Below are positions 51,531-60,345 of a stretch of DNA of 64,000 bases, piece by piece. A program made the position numbers and the translations under genes. Source of the DNA: Bradyrhizobium sp. AT1 (GTDB lineage Bacteria > Pseudomonadota > Alphaproteobacteria > Rhizobiales > Xanthobacteraceae); NCBI RefSeq assembly GCF_001590795.1, contig NZ_JXDL01000001.1, forward strand, positions 3,313,720 to 3,377,719. Reading direction: 5' to 3'. The notes below the pieces were generated by a model. It ran no database searches. It saw only the letters and a program-made list of their open reading frames with translations, and was not told where the DNA came from. Position 1 is the first letter of the stretch; every line of letters begins with the position of its first letter.

Positions 51531-53594
51531 ATGAACTACGGTATTGCATTCACGCCGCTTGTCCCCGCGATCGTCCTCTGGCTCGCGCTCGCCGCGATCG
51601 TCGTCGTCGCGCTCGTGCTGCTGGTGGCCCGCGCGCGCGGCGCCGCCGTGCGCGTGGCCGCGCTGGCGCTGTTCCTGCTGGCGCTCTCCAATCCCTCCTT
51701 CACCCGCGAGGACCGCGATCCCCTGACCTCGGTCGCGGCTGTCGTCGTCGACAAGAGCCCGAGCCAGAATTTCGGCAACCGCAACCGCGAGGCCGCGCAG
51801 GCGCAGGAAGCCCTGGTCGACAGCTTGAAGAAGATCAAGGGGCTCGAGGTCCGCGTCGTCGAGGCCGGACAGGCCGACGGCGAGACCGACGGCACCAAGC
51901 TGTTCGGCGCCCTCGCCTCGGCCTTGTCCGACGTCCCGGTCGACCGCGTCGCCGGCGCGTTCCTGATCACCGACGGCCGCGTCCACGACATCCCCGCGAA
52001 CGCCGCCGCGCTCGGCTTCCAGGCGCCGGTGCATGCGCTTGTGACCGGCCAGAAGGACGAGCGCGACCGCCGCATCGCGATTACGGCCGCGCCGCGCTTC
52101 GGCATCGTCGGGCAGGCCCAGACCATCAGCTACCGGCTCGACGACCAGGGCGTCACGGGCGAGCGCGCCAAGGTGACGATCCGCCGGGACGGCGAGGTCA
52201 TCAACGAGCGCACGCTGTCGAGCGGCCAGGCCGCGAGCGTCGACGTCGACATCAAGCATGCCGGGCCGAACATCGTCGAGATCGAAGCCTCGCCGCTCGA
52301 GAAAGAGCTGACGCCGGTCAACAACCGCGCCGTCGTCGCCATCGACGGCGTGCGCGACAAGCTGCGCGTGCTGCTGGTCTCGGGCGAGCCGCATTCCGGC
52401 GAGCGCACTTGGCGCAACCTGCTCAAGTCCGACGCCAGCGTCGACCTCGTGCATTTCACCATTCTGCGTCCGCCGGAGAAGCAGGACGGCACGCCGATCA
52501 ACGAATTGTCGCTGATCGCGTTTCCGACCCGCGAATTGTTCCAGCAGAAGATCAACGAATTCCAGCTCATCATCTTCGATCGCTACGCCCGCCAGGGCGT
52601 GCTGCCGATCGCCTATTTCGACAACATCGCGCGCTATGTCCGATCGGGCGGCGCGGTGCTGGTCTCGGCCGGACCCGATTACGCCTCCAACACCAGCATC
52701 TGGCGCACGCCGCTGGACACGGTGCTGCCGGCCGAACCGGTCGGCGTGACCGAGAAGCCGTTCTATGCGCATCTGTCCGACGTCGGCAAACGCCATCCCG
52801 TCACGCGCGCCCTGGAGGGCTCCGCCAGCGAGCCGCCGCGCTGGAGCCGTTTCTTCAGGACGGTCGACACCCGCAACTCGGTCAACCCGCCTGTCATGAC
52901 GGGGGCCGACGGCAAACCGCTGCTGTTCCTGTCGCGCTTCGGCGAGGGCCGCGTCGCGCTCCTGCTCTCCGACCACATCTGGCTATGGGCGCGCGGTTAT
53001 GAAGGCGGCGGCCCGCATCTCGACCTGCTGAGGCGGATGTCACACTGGCTGATGAAGCAGCCCGATCTCGACGAAGAGGCGCTGCGTCTCCAGGTGCAGG
53101 GCAAGGACCTCGTCGTGGTGCGCCAGACCATGGCCGACAGCGTCCAGCCGGTGAGCGTGACCTCGCCGTCGGGCGTGTCGAACGATTTGACGCTGAGCCC
53201 CGGCGATCCCGGCGAATGGCGCGCCAGCCTTCCCGCCAGCGAGCTCGGCCTGTGGCAGGCCACCGACGGCACGCTCAAGGCGCTGATCAATGTCGGCCCG
53301 ACAAATCCCAAGGAGTTTTCGGAAGTCACCTCCACGGTCGATACGCTGAAGCCACTGACCCAGGCGACCGGCGGCGATGCCGTGCGCGTGGCCAGTGGCT
53401 CGAGCATCGAGCTGCCGCGCATCCTGCCAGTACGCTCGGTCGGCATGTTCCATGGCGACGGCTGGATGGGCGTGCGAATGCGCGATGCCAGCGTGGTCAA
53501 GGGTGTCGGCGTGCTGCCGATCTTCGCCGGCCTGATCGGCCTGTTGCTGCTGCTCGGCGCGTTCGCGGCGACGTGGGTCCGCGAGGGGCGGTAA
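51531..53594 (+). CDS. Membrane-anchored VWA/GATase-like protein of the MoxR operon
   Basis: A 687-residue protein with N-terminal helices (about 7-32 and 38-52) and a C-terminal helix (VGVLPIFAGLIGLLLLLGAFAATWV). A domain following the first helices starts AAVVVDKSPSQNF, resembling a degenerate VWA fold. Residues about 330-480 (LIIFDRYARQGVLPIAYFDNIARYVRSGGAVLVSAGP) have the GATase1-like pattern without the catalytic Cys. It lies 7 nt after the DUF4159 gene. The moxR to GATase-like set is conserved in Alphaproteobacteria and probably works in the envelope. Confidence 0.85.
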   Translation: MNYGIAFTPLVPAIVLWLALAAIVVVALVLLVARARGAAVRVAALALFLLALSNPSFTREDRDPLTSVAAVVVDKSPSQNFGNRNREAAQAQEALVDSLKKIKGLEVRVVEAGQADGETDGTKLFGALASALSDVPVDRVAGAFLITDGRVHDIPANAAALGFQAPVHALVTGQKDERDRRIAITAAPRFGIVGQAQTISYRLDDQGVTGERAKVTIRRDGEVINERTLSSGQAASVDVDIKHAGPNIVEIEASPLEKELTPVNNRAVVAIDGVRDKLRVLLVSGEPHSGERTWRNLLKSDASVDLVHFTILRPPEKQDGTPINELSLIAFPTRELFQQKINEFQLIIFDRYARQGVLPIAYFDNIARYVRSGGAVLVSAGPDYASNTSIWRTPLDTVLPAEPVGVTEKPFYAHLSDVGKRHPVTRALEGSASEPPRWSRFFRTVDTRNSVNPPVMTGADGKPLLFLSRFGEGRVALLLSDHIWLWARGYEGGGPHLDLLRRMSHWLMKQPDLDEEALRLQVQGKDLVVVRQTMADSVQPVSVTSPSGVSNDLTLSPGDPGEWRASLPASELGLWQATDGTLKALINVGPTNPKEFSEVTSTVDTLKPLTQATGGDAVRVASGSSIELPRILPVRSVGMFHGDGWMGVRMRDASVVKGVGVLPIFAGLIGLLLLLGAFAATWVREGR

Positions 53595-53637
53595 AGCGAA
53601 ACAAGTTCAGGCTCAAATGCCGCCGCAACGAAGGTGT

Positions 53638-53759
53638 GCTCCCCGCTTGCGGGGGAGGGTTGGGGAGAGGGTATCTCTGCAATCGAAAAACCCCCAAGAG
53701 GAGAGAGCCCTCACCCGGCGCATTGCGCCGACCTAGCCCGCAAGCGGGAGAGGTGTACA
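53638..53759. repeat. Palindromic intergenic repeat (CTCCCCGCTTGCGGGGGAG family)
   Basis: It opens GCTCCCCGCTTGCGGGGGAGGGTTGGGGAGAGGG and closes CCCGCAAGCGGGAGAGGTG. The outer parts are inverted relatives, and GAGGAGAGAGCCCTCACCC holds the inner arm. It lies just after the MoxR operon and may form its transcript end. This type of GC-rich palindrome is spread through Rhizobiales genomes. Confidence 0.65.
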
Positions 53760-53866
53760 GAGCGCGCCGCCACGTGAACCCATCTCGCTCGAGTTGCCCG
53801 AACGACACATCGGGTCGGCTGCCCGCAGCCGCCGGTGTTCCCACCATTGACACCAACTGATCAATG

Positions 53867-53893
53867 CTGCGATGTTACATTATTACATTGCAG
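53867..53893. promoter_or_regulatory. 27-bp palindrome, candidate Zur operator
   Basis: CTGCGATGTTACATTATTACATTGCAG pairs at 10 of 13 positions around its centre. The ATGTTA..TTACAT core, AT-rich middle and length resemble Fur-family zinc (Zur) operators. It lies 31 nt before the first possible start of the DUF2946 gene, directly upstream of a receptor with zinc-uptake likeness. The link to zinc is inferred. Confidence 0.55.
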
Positions 53894-53924
53894 CTGCCGC
53901 GGATTGGCGCCTCGCGATGTGGGG

Positions 53925-54353
53925 ATGGCACTTTCAATGAACTGGTTCCGGTCGAATATCAGGCACGGCGCCCGGCTCGCGTTATTCGCGATGCTGGTGC
54001 AGCTCGCGCTGACGTTCGGCCACAGCCATTGGTTTGCGCAGGCCGCACCGCTGGCCCAGGCTACGCTGCAGCAGACCGGCGGCGCCAAGAACAACGCCAA
54101 GGGCCAAGCGGCTGTCGACCGCGCCGCAGTCCAGAAGCAATCGCCCTCGAGCCCGGACCGCGAACATCCGGGCGAGGACAATTGCGCGATCTGCGCCATC
54201 ATTGCGATGGCGGGCGCCGTCGTCTCGGCGACACCGCCGCTGCTGCAGCTGCCGCAGGCGATCGAGCTGCTCCACCGCACCACCGATGCCGAATTTCTCC
54301 ATCTGAAATCGGCCGGCACGGCATTCCAGCCGCGCGCCCCTCCCGCGTCCTGA
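53925..54353 (+). CDS. DUF2946-type protein beside a TonB-dependent receptor
   Basis: A 142-residue protein. A signal or anchor helix (ARLALFAMLVQLALTFGHSHW) is followed by a low-complexity Ala/Gln segment, then a Cys pair (DNCAICAIIAMAGAVV) and a second hydrophobic part. The C-terminus FQPRAPPAS is typical of DUF2946 proteins next to metal-uptake genes. The His/Cys content suggests metal contact. The start may be 53925 or 53937. The TonB-dependent receptor follows after 144 nt in the same direction, and both lie behind the candidate Zur operator. Confidence 0.8.
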   Translation: MALSMNWFRSNIRHGARLALFAMLVQLALTFGHSHWFAQAAPLAQATLQQTGGAKNNAKGQAAVDRAAVQKQSPSSPDREHPGEDNCAICAIIAMAGAVVSATPPLLQLPQAIELLHRTTDAEFLHLKSAGTAFQPRAPPAS

Positions 54354-54497
54354 CTCTCAACATCTAATCACACCTGGCTCGCCGCCAATCGGCGACGACC
54401 CGGGATCCGTTGAAGTCGAATTCCGTCGCGCCGCGACGGCAGGCCGCCTCCGATCAGCAGACAATCACGCGGACGGCGCCTGACTGGAATCAGGACC

Positions 54498-56867
54498 ATG
54501 TCATTTCAAATGCGACGCGCGCAGCGTCTTGGCGGAGCAAGCCTGCTCCTGCTCGGCGCCGCCGCCACGCCCGCTTTCGCCCAAACGCCTGCGCAAGACA
54601 AATCATCGACCGAGATCCCTGCCGTCACCGTAACGGCGCCGAGCCCCATCGTGCGCAGAGCGGTGGTGCCGTCGCGCAACGCAGGCCGTGGCACGCGGAC
54701 GGCGCGGGTGCGCAGCCGCGAGCAGGCGGCAGACGCGACACCGGCAACGGCCGCGCCTGCCACGCCTCAACAGGGCGTGCTGCCTGTCGTGACCAACCAG
54801 TTCGCGACGGTCACCGTGGTGCCGAACGAGGAGATCCGCCGCGAAGGCGGCGGCCAGCTCGGCGATCTCCTGTTCTCCAAGCCCGGCATCACCGGCTCGA
54901 GCTTCGCGCCCGGCGCATCCAGCCGGCCGATCATCCGCGGGCTCGACGTCAACCGCGTCGGCATCCTGGAGAACGGCACCAATGCGAACGGCGCGTCGGA
55001 CCTCGGCGAGGATCATTTCGTCCCGATCGATCCGCTCGCCACCAACCAGATCGAAGTGGTACGCGGACCCGCCGCGCTGCGCTACGGCTCGACCTCGATC
55101 GGCGGCGTCGTCAGCGCCACCAATAACCGGATTCCGGATGCGCTGCCGTCCTGCGCGCCGTCATTCCAGGCTTACGGCCTGCCGACCAAGGCTCCGCTCG
55201 CGAGCGCCTCGACCTCGCCTTGCGTCACCGCCGAGACGCGCACCGCGTTCTCCTCGGTCGACCGCGGCGTCGAAAGCGGCGTGCTGCTCGACACCGGCGG
55301 CGGCAATTTTGCCTTCCACGCCGACGCCTATGGCCGCACGACCTCGGACTATTCGATTCCGAGCTATCCCTATCTGAACGACCAGTCGCGCCCCGTGAAC
55401 GGCCGCCAGCCGAACTCGGCGACGCGTTCGGACGGCGCCTCGATCGGCGGCTCCTACTTCTTCCAGGGCGGCTATATCGGCGCGTCGATCACGCAGAACG
55501 ACTCGCTTTACCACATCCCCGGCATCGACGGCGCCGACCACCAAACGCGGATCGACGGCCACCAGACCAAGATCAACGTCAAGGGCGAGTACCATCCCGA
55601 TGCGGCCGCGATCGACGCCGTCCGCTTCTGGGCTGGCGCGACTGACTACCGCCACAACGAGATCGGCCTTGCCGATCCCGCCGACCTCACCAGCGACGGC
55701 ATCCGCCAGACCTTCACCAACAAGGAGCAGGAGATCCGCACCGAGGTGCAGTTGATGCCGTTCAACGCGCGCTTCGCCGAGGTGACGACGGCGCTGGGCT
55801 TCCAGGTCGGGCATCAGGAATTGAACGCGCCGAGCCCGGACAATCCCGGCACGTTGTTCAACGGATTGTGGGACCCCAACAACAGCAACCGCGTTGCCGG
55901 TTATGCCTTCAACGAGTTCAAATTCACGGAGGCGACGCGGGCGCAGGTCGCCGGCCGCATCGAGCATGTCGAGCTGCACGGCACGACGCCGAACTTCCCG
56001 ACGGATTATCTGCCCGACGGCACACCGCAGGCGGCGATCTCGCGCAATCCGTCGTTCACGCCGAAGAGCGGCAGCATCGGCCTGTTGCAGGATCTGCCGG
56101 GCGGCATGGTCGGCAGCATCACCGCGCAATATGTCGAGCGCGCGCCGAAGGCGGCCGAATTGTTCTCCCGCGGCGGCCACGACGCGACGGCGACGTTCGA
56201 CATCGGCAATCCCAATCTCACCATCGAGACCGCGAAATCAATCGAGGTCGGCGTGCGCAGGGCGACGGGGCCGTTCCGCTTCGAGGCGACGGTCTACTAC
56301 ACGCATTTCGACAATTTCATCTATCGCCGCCTCACCGGCGTGTCCTGCGACGACGATTTTGCATCCTGCGGTACGCCGGGTGCCGAGCTGAACCAGGCGG
56401 TCTACTCGCAGCGCAATGCCAACTTCCGCGGCGGCGAATTCCAGTCGCAGCTCGACGTCGGGGCCTTCCAGGGCGGCATCTGGGGCATCGAGAACCAGTT
56501 CGATTTCGTCCGTGCCACGTTCAGCGACGGCACCAACGTGCCGCGGATTCCACCCATGCGGATGGGCGGCGGCGTGTTCTGGCGCGACGACAATTGGCTG
56601 ATGCGGGTCAACCTGCTGCACGCCTTCGCGCAGAACAACGTCGCGGTGATCGCGGAGACGCCGACGGCAGGCTACAATCTGCTGAAGGCCGAGGTCAGCT
56701 ACAAGACCAAGCTCGACCGCAACTGGTTCGGCGCGCGCGAGATGATGGCCGGCATCGTCGGCAACAACCTCCTCAACGAGAACATCCGCAACTCGGTGTC
56801 CTACAACAAGGACGAGGTGCTGATGCCCGGCATCGGGGTGCGGGCCTTCGCGAACTTCAAGTTCTAG
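54498..56867 (+). CDS. TonB-dependent outer membrane receptor (ZnuD-like)
   Basis: A 789-residue receptor. A signal peptide (about 1-28, ending ATPAFA) precedes an Arg/Pro/Ala-rich linker. The plug domain is about 90-205: SRPIIRGLDVNRVGILENGTNANGASDLGEDHFVPIDPLATNQIEVVRGPAALRYG is the ZnuD-type region. The rest is a 22-strand barrel ending VRAFANFKF. A Cys-flanked acidic loop (SCDDDFASCG) could bind metal. The adjacent DUF2946 gene and palindrome point to zinc, but substrate specificity is not proven. AGGA lies just before the ATG. Confidence 0.92.
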   Translation: MSFQMRRAQRLGGASLLLLGAAATPAFAQTPAQDKSSTEIPAVTVTAPSPIVRRAVVPSRNAGRGTRTARVRSREQAADATPATAAPATPQQGVLPVVTNQFATVTVVPNEEIRREGGGQLGDLLFSKPGITGSSFAPGASSRPIIRGLDVNRVGILENGTNANGASDLGEDHFVPIDPLATNQIEVVRGPAALRYGSTSIGGVVSATNNRIPDALPSCAPSFQAYGLPTKAPLASASTSPCVTAETRTAFSSVDRGVESGVLLDTGGGNFAFHADAYGRTTSDYSIPSYPYLNDQSRPVNGRQPNSATRSDGASIGGSYFFQGGYIGASITQNDSLYHIPGIDGADHQTRIDGHQTKINVKGEYHPDAAAIDAVRFWAGATDYRHNEIGLADPADLTSDGIRQTFTNKEQEIRTEVQLMPFNARFAEVTTALGFQVGHQELNAPSPDNPGTLFNGLWDPNNSNRVAGYAFNEFKFTEATRAQVAGRIEHVELHGTTPNFPTDYLPDGTPQAAISRNPSFTPKSGSIGLLQDLPGGMVGSITAQYVERAPKAAELFSRGGHDATATFDIGNPNLTIETAKSIEVGVRRATGPFRFEATVYYTHFDNFIYRRLTGVSCDDDFASCGTPGAELNQAVYSQRNANFRGGEFQSQLDVGAFQGGIWGIENQFDFVRATFSDGTNVPRIPPMRMGGGVFWRDDNWLMRVNLLHAFAQNNVAVIAETPTAGYNLLKAEVSYKTKLDRNWFGAREMMAGIVGNNLLNENIRNSVSYNKDEVLMPGIGVRAFANFKF

Positions 56868-56882
56868 GTCATTGTGAGCGCC

Positions 56883-56970
56883 GTAGCCCGGATGGAGCGC
56901 AGCGAAATCCGGGAGCGGCGCCTCAGCAACAACAGGATTCCCGCATTGCGCTGCGCTCCGTCCGGGCTAC
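56883..56970. repeat. Palindromic repeat GTAGCCCGGATGGAGCGCAG, copy 1
   Basis: The left end GTAGCCCGGATGGAGCGCAGCGAAATCCGGG is mirrored by CCCGCATTGCGCTGCGCTCCGTCCGGGCTAC. It lies between the convergent TonB-receptor and GNAT genes. A second copy with the same ends lies at 60205-60334. Confidence 0.8.
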
Positions 56971-56988
56971 GCACTGCCGCGGGCTGGC

Positions 56989-57507
56989 CTAACCTACCCG
57001 CGCCTTGCTCCAGTCGGGGCCCACCTGCCCCGACACGCCTTCGAAGGCGCCGTCGACGAGCTCGAACACCAGGATGCGGGCGGCGTCGACCGGGCCCGGC
57101 ATGGTGACGCGGCCCTTGGGGACCGGCTTGAAGCCGACGCGGCTGTAATAGGGCTCGTCGCCGACCAGCAGCACGAGGCGGTGGCCTTTCGCCTTGGCGT
57201 CCTTGAGCGCACGCTCCATCAACAGACGGCCGACACCGCGGCCGCGGAACGGCGGCTCGACCGTCAGCGGGCCAAGCAGCAGCGCCGGCGTCTCGCCGAC
57301 CAGCACCGGCAATTGCCTGACCGAGCCGACCAGCAGCGTGCCGATGCGGGCGGTGAAGGACAATTCGAGCAGATGGTCGACGTGCTCGCGGATGCGGTAG
57401 GCACTGAGCACGAAACGGCCGGGACCGAAGGTACGTTCATGCAGCCGCTCGATCGACTGGGCGTCGCCGGCGGCCTCGGGAAGGATGGTCAGGGAGAGAT
57501 CGGTCAT
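56989..57507 (-). CDS. GNAT-family N-acetyltransferase
   Basis: A 172-residue acetyltransferase. Motif A is LLGPLTVEPPFRGRGVGRLLMERALKDAKAKGHRLVLLVGDEPYYSRVGF, with R-G-R-G-V-G binding CoA pyrophosphate. YYSRVGFKPVP matches the YhbS-like branch. The start at 57507 is chosen because the family begins here. It is convergent with the receptor gene and lies 57 nt after the glycosyltransferase gene, in the same direction. The acceptor is unknown. Confidence 0.88.
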   Translation of the reverse strand: MTDLSLTILPEAAGDAQSIERLHERTFGPGRFVLSAYRIREHVDHLLELSFTARIGTLLVGSVRQLPVLVGETPALLLGPLTVEPPFRGRGVGRLLMERALKDAKAKGHRLVLLVGDEPYYSRVGFKPVPKGRVTMPGPVDAARILVFELVDGAFEGVSGQVGPDWSKARVG

Positions 57508-57563
57508 GTCAATTCGCGGGATAGCACCTGAACGCAGCGCGGTCCATCGGGCAGCGGCGGCGT

Positions 57564-58499
57564 TCAACTCCTTTTCAAGGTCGGTTGGGACAGGTAGGCC
57601 AGCATCTTCATTTCCCGCCGCCCGCGCGTCACGGTGTCGAGCACGAGTCCCGACGACACCGAGAGCAGGGCCATGATCATCAGGCCCATCGCCAGCACAG
57701 CGGTAGGCAGGCGCGGCACGAGGCCGGTCTCGATGAAGGTGATCACGATCGGAATCGCGAGGATCACCGAGGCCACCGCCAGCAGGATTCCGATCGCCGT
57801 GAAGAAACGCAACGGCCGCTCCGAACGATAGAGCTTCAGCATGGTGCCGAGGATGCGAAACCCGTCGCGCCAGGTGTTGAGCTTGGAGAACGAGCCTTCG
57901 GGGCGCGCGTAATAGGGCGTCTCGATCTCGGCGACCGGCAGCGACAATTCCAGCGCATAGACCGCGAGCTCGGTCTCGATCTCGAAGCCGTCGGAGAGGA
58001 CGGGGAAGGATTTGACGAAGCGGCGCGAGAACACGCGGTAGCCGGACAGGATGTCCTTGAAGGCGTGACCGAAGGTCGAGGCGAGGAAGCCGGTCAGCAT
58101 ACGATTGCCGGTGCGGTGGCCGAGCCGGTAGGCGGCATGGACCTGATCGACGCGAAGGCCGACCACCATGTCGAGATGATCGTCGAGCAGCCTGTCGATC
58201 ATGCGCGGCGCGCTCGGCGCATCGTAGGTGGCATCGCCGTCGACCAGCACATAGACGTCGGCCTCGACGTCGGCGAACATGCGCCGCACGACGTGACCCT
58301 TGCCCTGCCGCCGCTCGCTGCGCACGATCGCGCCCGCCTCGCGCGCGAGCGCCGCGGTGCGGTCGCGCGAATTGTTGTCGTAGACGTAGATCTCGGCCGA
58401 GGGCAGCGCCTTGCGGAAATCGGCAACGACGGTCGCAACCGCCGCTTCCTCGTTGTAGCAGGGCACCAGCACCGCGATGCGAAGTTGGGGCGACGTCAT
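57564..58499 (-). CDS. Glycosyltransferase family 2 protein with C-terminal membrane helices
   Basis: A 311-residue enzyme. The GT-A motifs are IAVLVPCYNEEAAVATVV, YVYDNNSRDRTAAL and YVLVDGDATYDAPSAPRMID (DxD). DILSGYRVFSRRFVKSFP and FEIETELAVYALELSLPVAEIETPYYARPEGS follow. Two C-terminal helices (FFTAIGILLAVASVILAIPIVITF and TAVLAMGLMIMALLSVSSGLVL) anchor it to the inner membrane. It probably makes a polyprenyl-phosphate sugar or acts in polysaccharide synthesis. ATG 58499 is the conserved start; an upstream extension in frame has no similarity. Confidence 0.9.
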   Translation of the reverse strand: MTSPQLRIAVLVPCYNEEAAVATVVADFRKALPSAEIYVYDNNSRDRTAALAREAGAIVRSERRQGKGHVVRRMFADVEADVYVLVDGDATYDAPSAPRMIDRLLDDHLDMVVGLRVDQVHAAYRLGHRTGNRMLTGFLASTFGHAFKDILSGYRVFSRRFVKSFPVLSDGFEIETELAVYALELSLPVAEIETPYYARPEGSFSKLNTWRDGFRILGTMLKLYRSERPLRFFTAIGILLAVASVILAIPIVITFIETGLVPRLPTAVLAMGLMIMALLSVSSGLVLDTVTRGRREMKMLAYLSQPTLKRS

Positions 58500-58699
58500 C
58501 GCGACGGCGCTCCGAGGCCTGCCGGCCCGCGCCCGAGCGGCGCGGCCTGCAGCGACGGCATGCGCGCATCGCTCCGGCGTGACATCGTGACGATGTTGCT
58601 GGCGGGGATCGCAAGGCAGATCAGACCGAAGGGGAATTTGGCAATCGTCATCCGGCGTCCGTGGCATCCGTCAGGACCGGTTACTAGCACAGGCTGCCC

Positions 58700-59191
58700 T
58701 CAGCGCCACGTCGCAATCAACGGCCGGCCGTCCAGGACTTCCGCGATCCGCAGCCGGGTGCCGGGCGTGGTGCCCTCCGGCAGCGCCGTGGTCGCGAAGA
58801 ACCCGCATTCGACGATCTCGCGGTTGGGCTCGGGCAGGCGCTCCTGCCTGAACCGCCTGACGACGTAGACCGCGACGTGGTCGCGGCGGGAGACGTGGCT
58901 GTTGAGAAAGATGCCGTGCAGGCTGGCTGCTCCGGTGAGGTCGATATCGCCCTCCTCCTTGAGCTCGCGCCGCATCGCCTGGTCCATGGTCTCGCCGTGG
59001 TCGACGCCGCCGCCGGGCAGATACCAGCCGCTGACGTAGCTGTGCCGGACCAGGAACACCCGGTTCTCGGCATCCAGCACCACGGCGCGGACGCCGAGCG
59101 TCATGCCGCGGACGACGAGGAAATAGGCGTGGAAAATTCGCCGCAGCAGCGGCTCGAATTTTCTGCGAATGCTGTTCAGACGATCTCCCAT
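58700..59191 (-). CDS. NUDIX hydrolase
   Basis: A 163-residue protein. The NUDIX box is GGGVDHGETMDQAMRRELKEEGDI, with the catalytic RELKEEG helix. FLVRHSYVSGWYLPGGGVD precedes it. The N-terminal VVRGMTLGVRAVVLDAENR is the first strand pair. The start at 59191 has GGGAG 6 nt upstream and gives the family length. It is divergent from the metallophosphoesterase gene. The substrate is an unknown nucleoside-diphosphate derivative. Confidence 0.9.
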   Translation of the reverse strand: MGDRLNSIRRKFEPLLRRIFHAYFLVVRGMTLGVRAVVLDAENRVFLVRHSYVSGWYLPGGGVDHGETMDQAMRRELKEEGDIDLTGAASLHGIFLNSHVSRRDHVAVYVVRRFRQERLPEPNREIVECGFFATTALPEGTTPGTRLRIAEVLDGRPLIATWR

Positions 59192-59283
59192 CAGGCTCCC
59201 ATGAGGCCGCAGTCCCGGCCCCGCTTGCACGTTGCCTGCGACCTTGCCATTACAGTGGAGCAATAGCGAGGCAATCGCGCGCC

Positions 59284-60180
59284 ATGTCTCCCAACACGCC
59301 GGCCCCCTTCACGCTCGCCCATCTGTCCGATCCGCATCTGGCGCCCTTGCCGAAGCCTCGGCTGATCGAGCTCGCCGGCAAGCGCGCGCTCGGCTATGTC
59401 AACTGGACGCGCAACCGCCACAAATACCAGCGCCGCGAGGTGCTCGACGCGCTGGTCGCCGACATGAAGGCGCAGGCGCCCGACCACGTCGCGGTGACGG
59501 GCGATCTCGTCAACCTCGCGCTGGAAGCCGAGTTCGCACCCGCCCGCGCCTGGCTCGACGGCGTCGGTCCGCCCGACCGCGTCACCACGATTCCCGGCAA
59601 TCACGACGCCTATGTCCGCGCCACCGCGCATCGCTTCGGCGAGACCTTTGCGCCCTATCTTGCCGGCGATGACGGCCGCATCGGTTTTCCCTCGGTGCGC
59701 CGGCGCGGGCCGCTCGCGCTGATCAGTCTGTCCACGGCGGTGCCGACCCTGCCGCTGATGGCGACGGGCACGCTCGGGCGCGATCAGCTCGCCTCGCTCG
59801 CACAGGTGCTCGAACGGCTCGCGACTGAAGACGTTTTCCGCGTGCTGCTGGTGCATCATCCCCTGAAGTCCGATGCGCGGCAGAAGCGAATGACCGACGC
59901 GCCCGCGCTGCTGGCGCTGCTCAAGCGCCATGGCGTCGAGCTGGTCCTGCACGGGCACGACCACGTTCATTCGACGATGTGGATCGACGGCCCCAACGGC
60001 AACATTCCCGTGCTCGGCGTCCCCTCGGCCTCCGCGCTCGCGCACGGGCACTACCCGGCGGCGGCGTATAATCTGTTCACGGTCGAGAAGGACAATGCGG
60101 GCTGGCGCTGCGAGCAGACAGTGCGGGCGCTGGGGTCGGGATACCAGATCGGGCAGATCAAGCATGTGAGGTTGATCTAG
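59284..60180 (+). CDS. Calcineurin-like metallophosphoesterase
   Basis: A 298-residue protein with the binuclear-metal motifs in order: LAHLSDPHLAPL (D-x-H), VTGDLVNLALEAEF (GD), PGNHDAYVR (GNH[DE]), LLVHHPLKSDA (H), and LHGHDHVHSTMW (GHxH). It is related to cyclic nucleotide phosphodiesterases of the CpdA type, though the substrate cannot be fixed. It is transcribed alone, and a palindromic repeat follows its stop. Confidence 0.92.
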   Translation: MSPNTPAPFTLAHLSDPHLAPLPKPRLIELAGKRALGYVNWTRNRHKYQRREVLDALVADMKAQAPDHVAVTGDLVNLALEAEFAPARAWLDGVGPPDRVTTIPGNHDAYVRATAHRFGETFAPYLAGDDGRIGFPSVRRRGPLALISLSTAVPTLPLMATGTLGRDQLASLAQVLERLATEDVFRVLLVHHPLKSDARQKRMTDAPALLALLKRHGVELVLHGHDHVHSTMWIDGPNGNIPVLGVPSASALAHGHYPAAAYNLFTVEKDNAGWRCEQTVRALGSGYQIGQIKHVRLI

Positions 60181-60204
60181 ACCCGCTGTCATTGCGAGCG
60201 AGCG

Positions 60205-60334
60205 GTAGCCCGGATGGAGCGCAGCGTAATCCGGGACAGCGCATGTGGAGTGCACCCCTGGAGTGCACCCCTATCGTGAGACACGATAACCGGGGACAGG
60301 TTTCCCGGATTGCGCTTCGCTCCATCCGGGCTAC
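60205..60334. repeat. Palindromic repeat GTAGCCCGGATGGAGCGCAG, copy 2, with internal tandem repeat
   Basis: The ends GTAGCCCGGATGGAGCGCAGCGTAATCCGGG and CCCGGATTGCGCTTCGCTCCATCCGGGCTAC match copy 1 at 56883-56970. The centre differs: GGAGTGCACCCCT occurs twice in tandem (60247-60272) and is followed by the small hairpin TATCGTG-AGA-CACGATA (60272-60288). It lies between two convergent genes. Confidence 0.8.
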
Positions 60335-60345
60335 GAGAACCGTCG

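Noticed and set aside
53867-54497. Cobalamin riboswitch before the TonB-dependent receptor
   Set aside because: No B12-box or the expected long conserved leader was found. Both gaps are too short, and the palindrome fits a protein operator better.
56989-58614. One 541-residue protein joining a glycosyltransferase-like start and a GNAT end
   Set aside because: The N-terminal part is out of frame with the GT2 gene that it overlaps. The GNAT protein has its own start at 57507.
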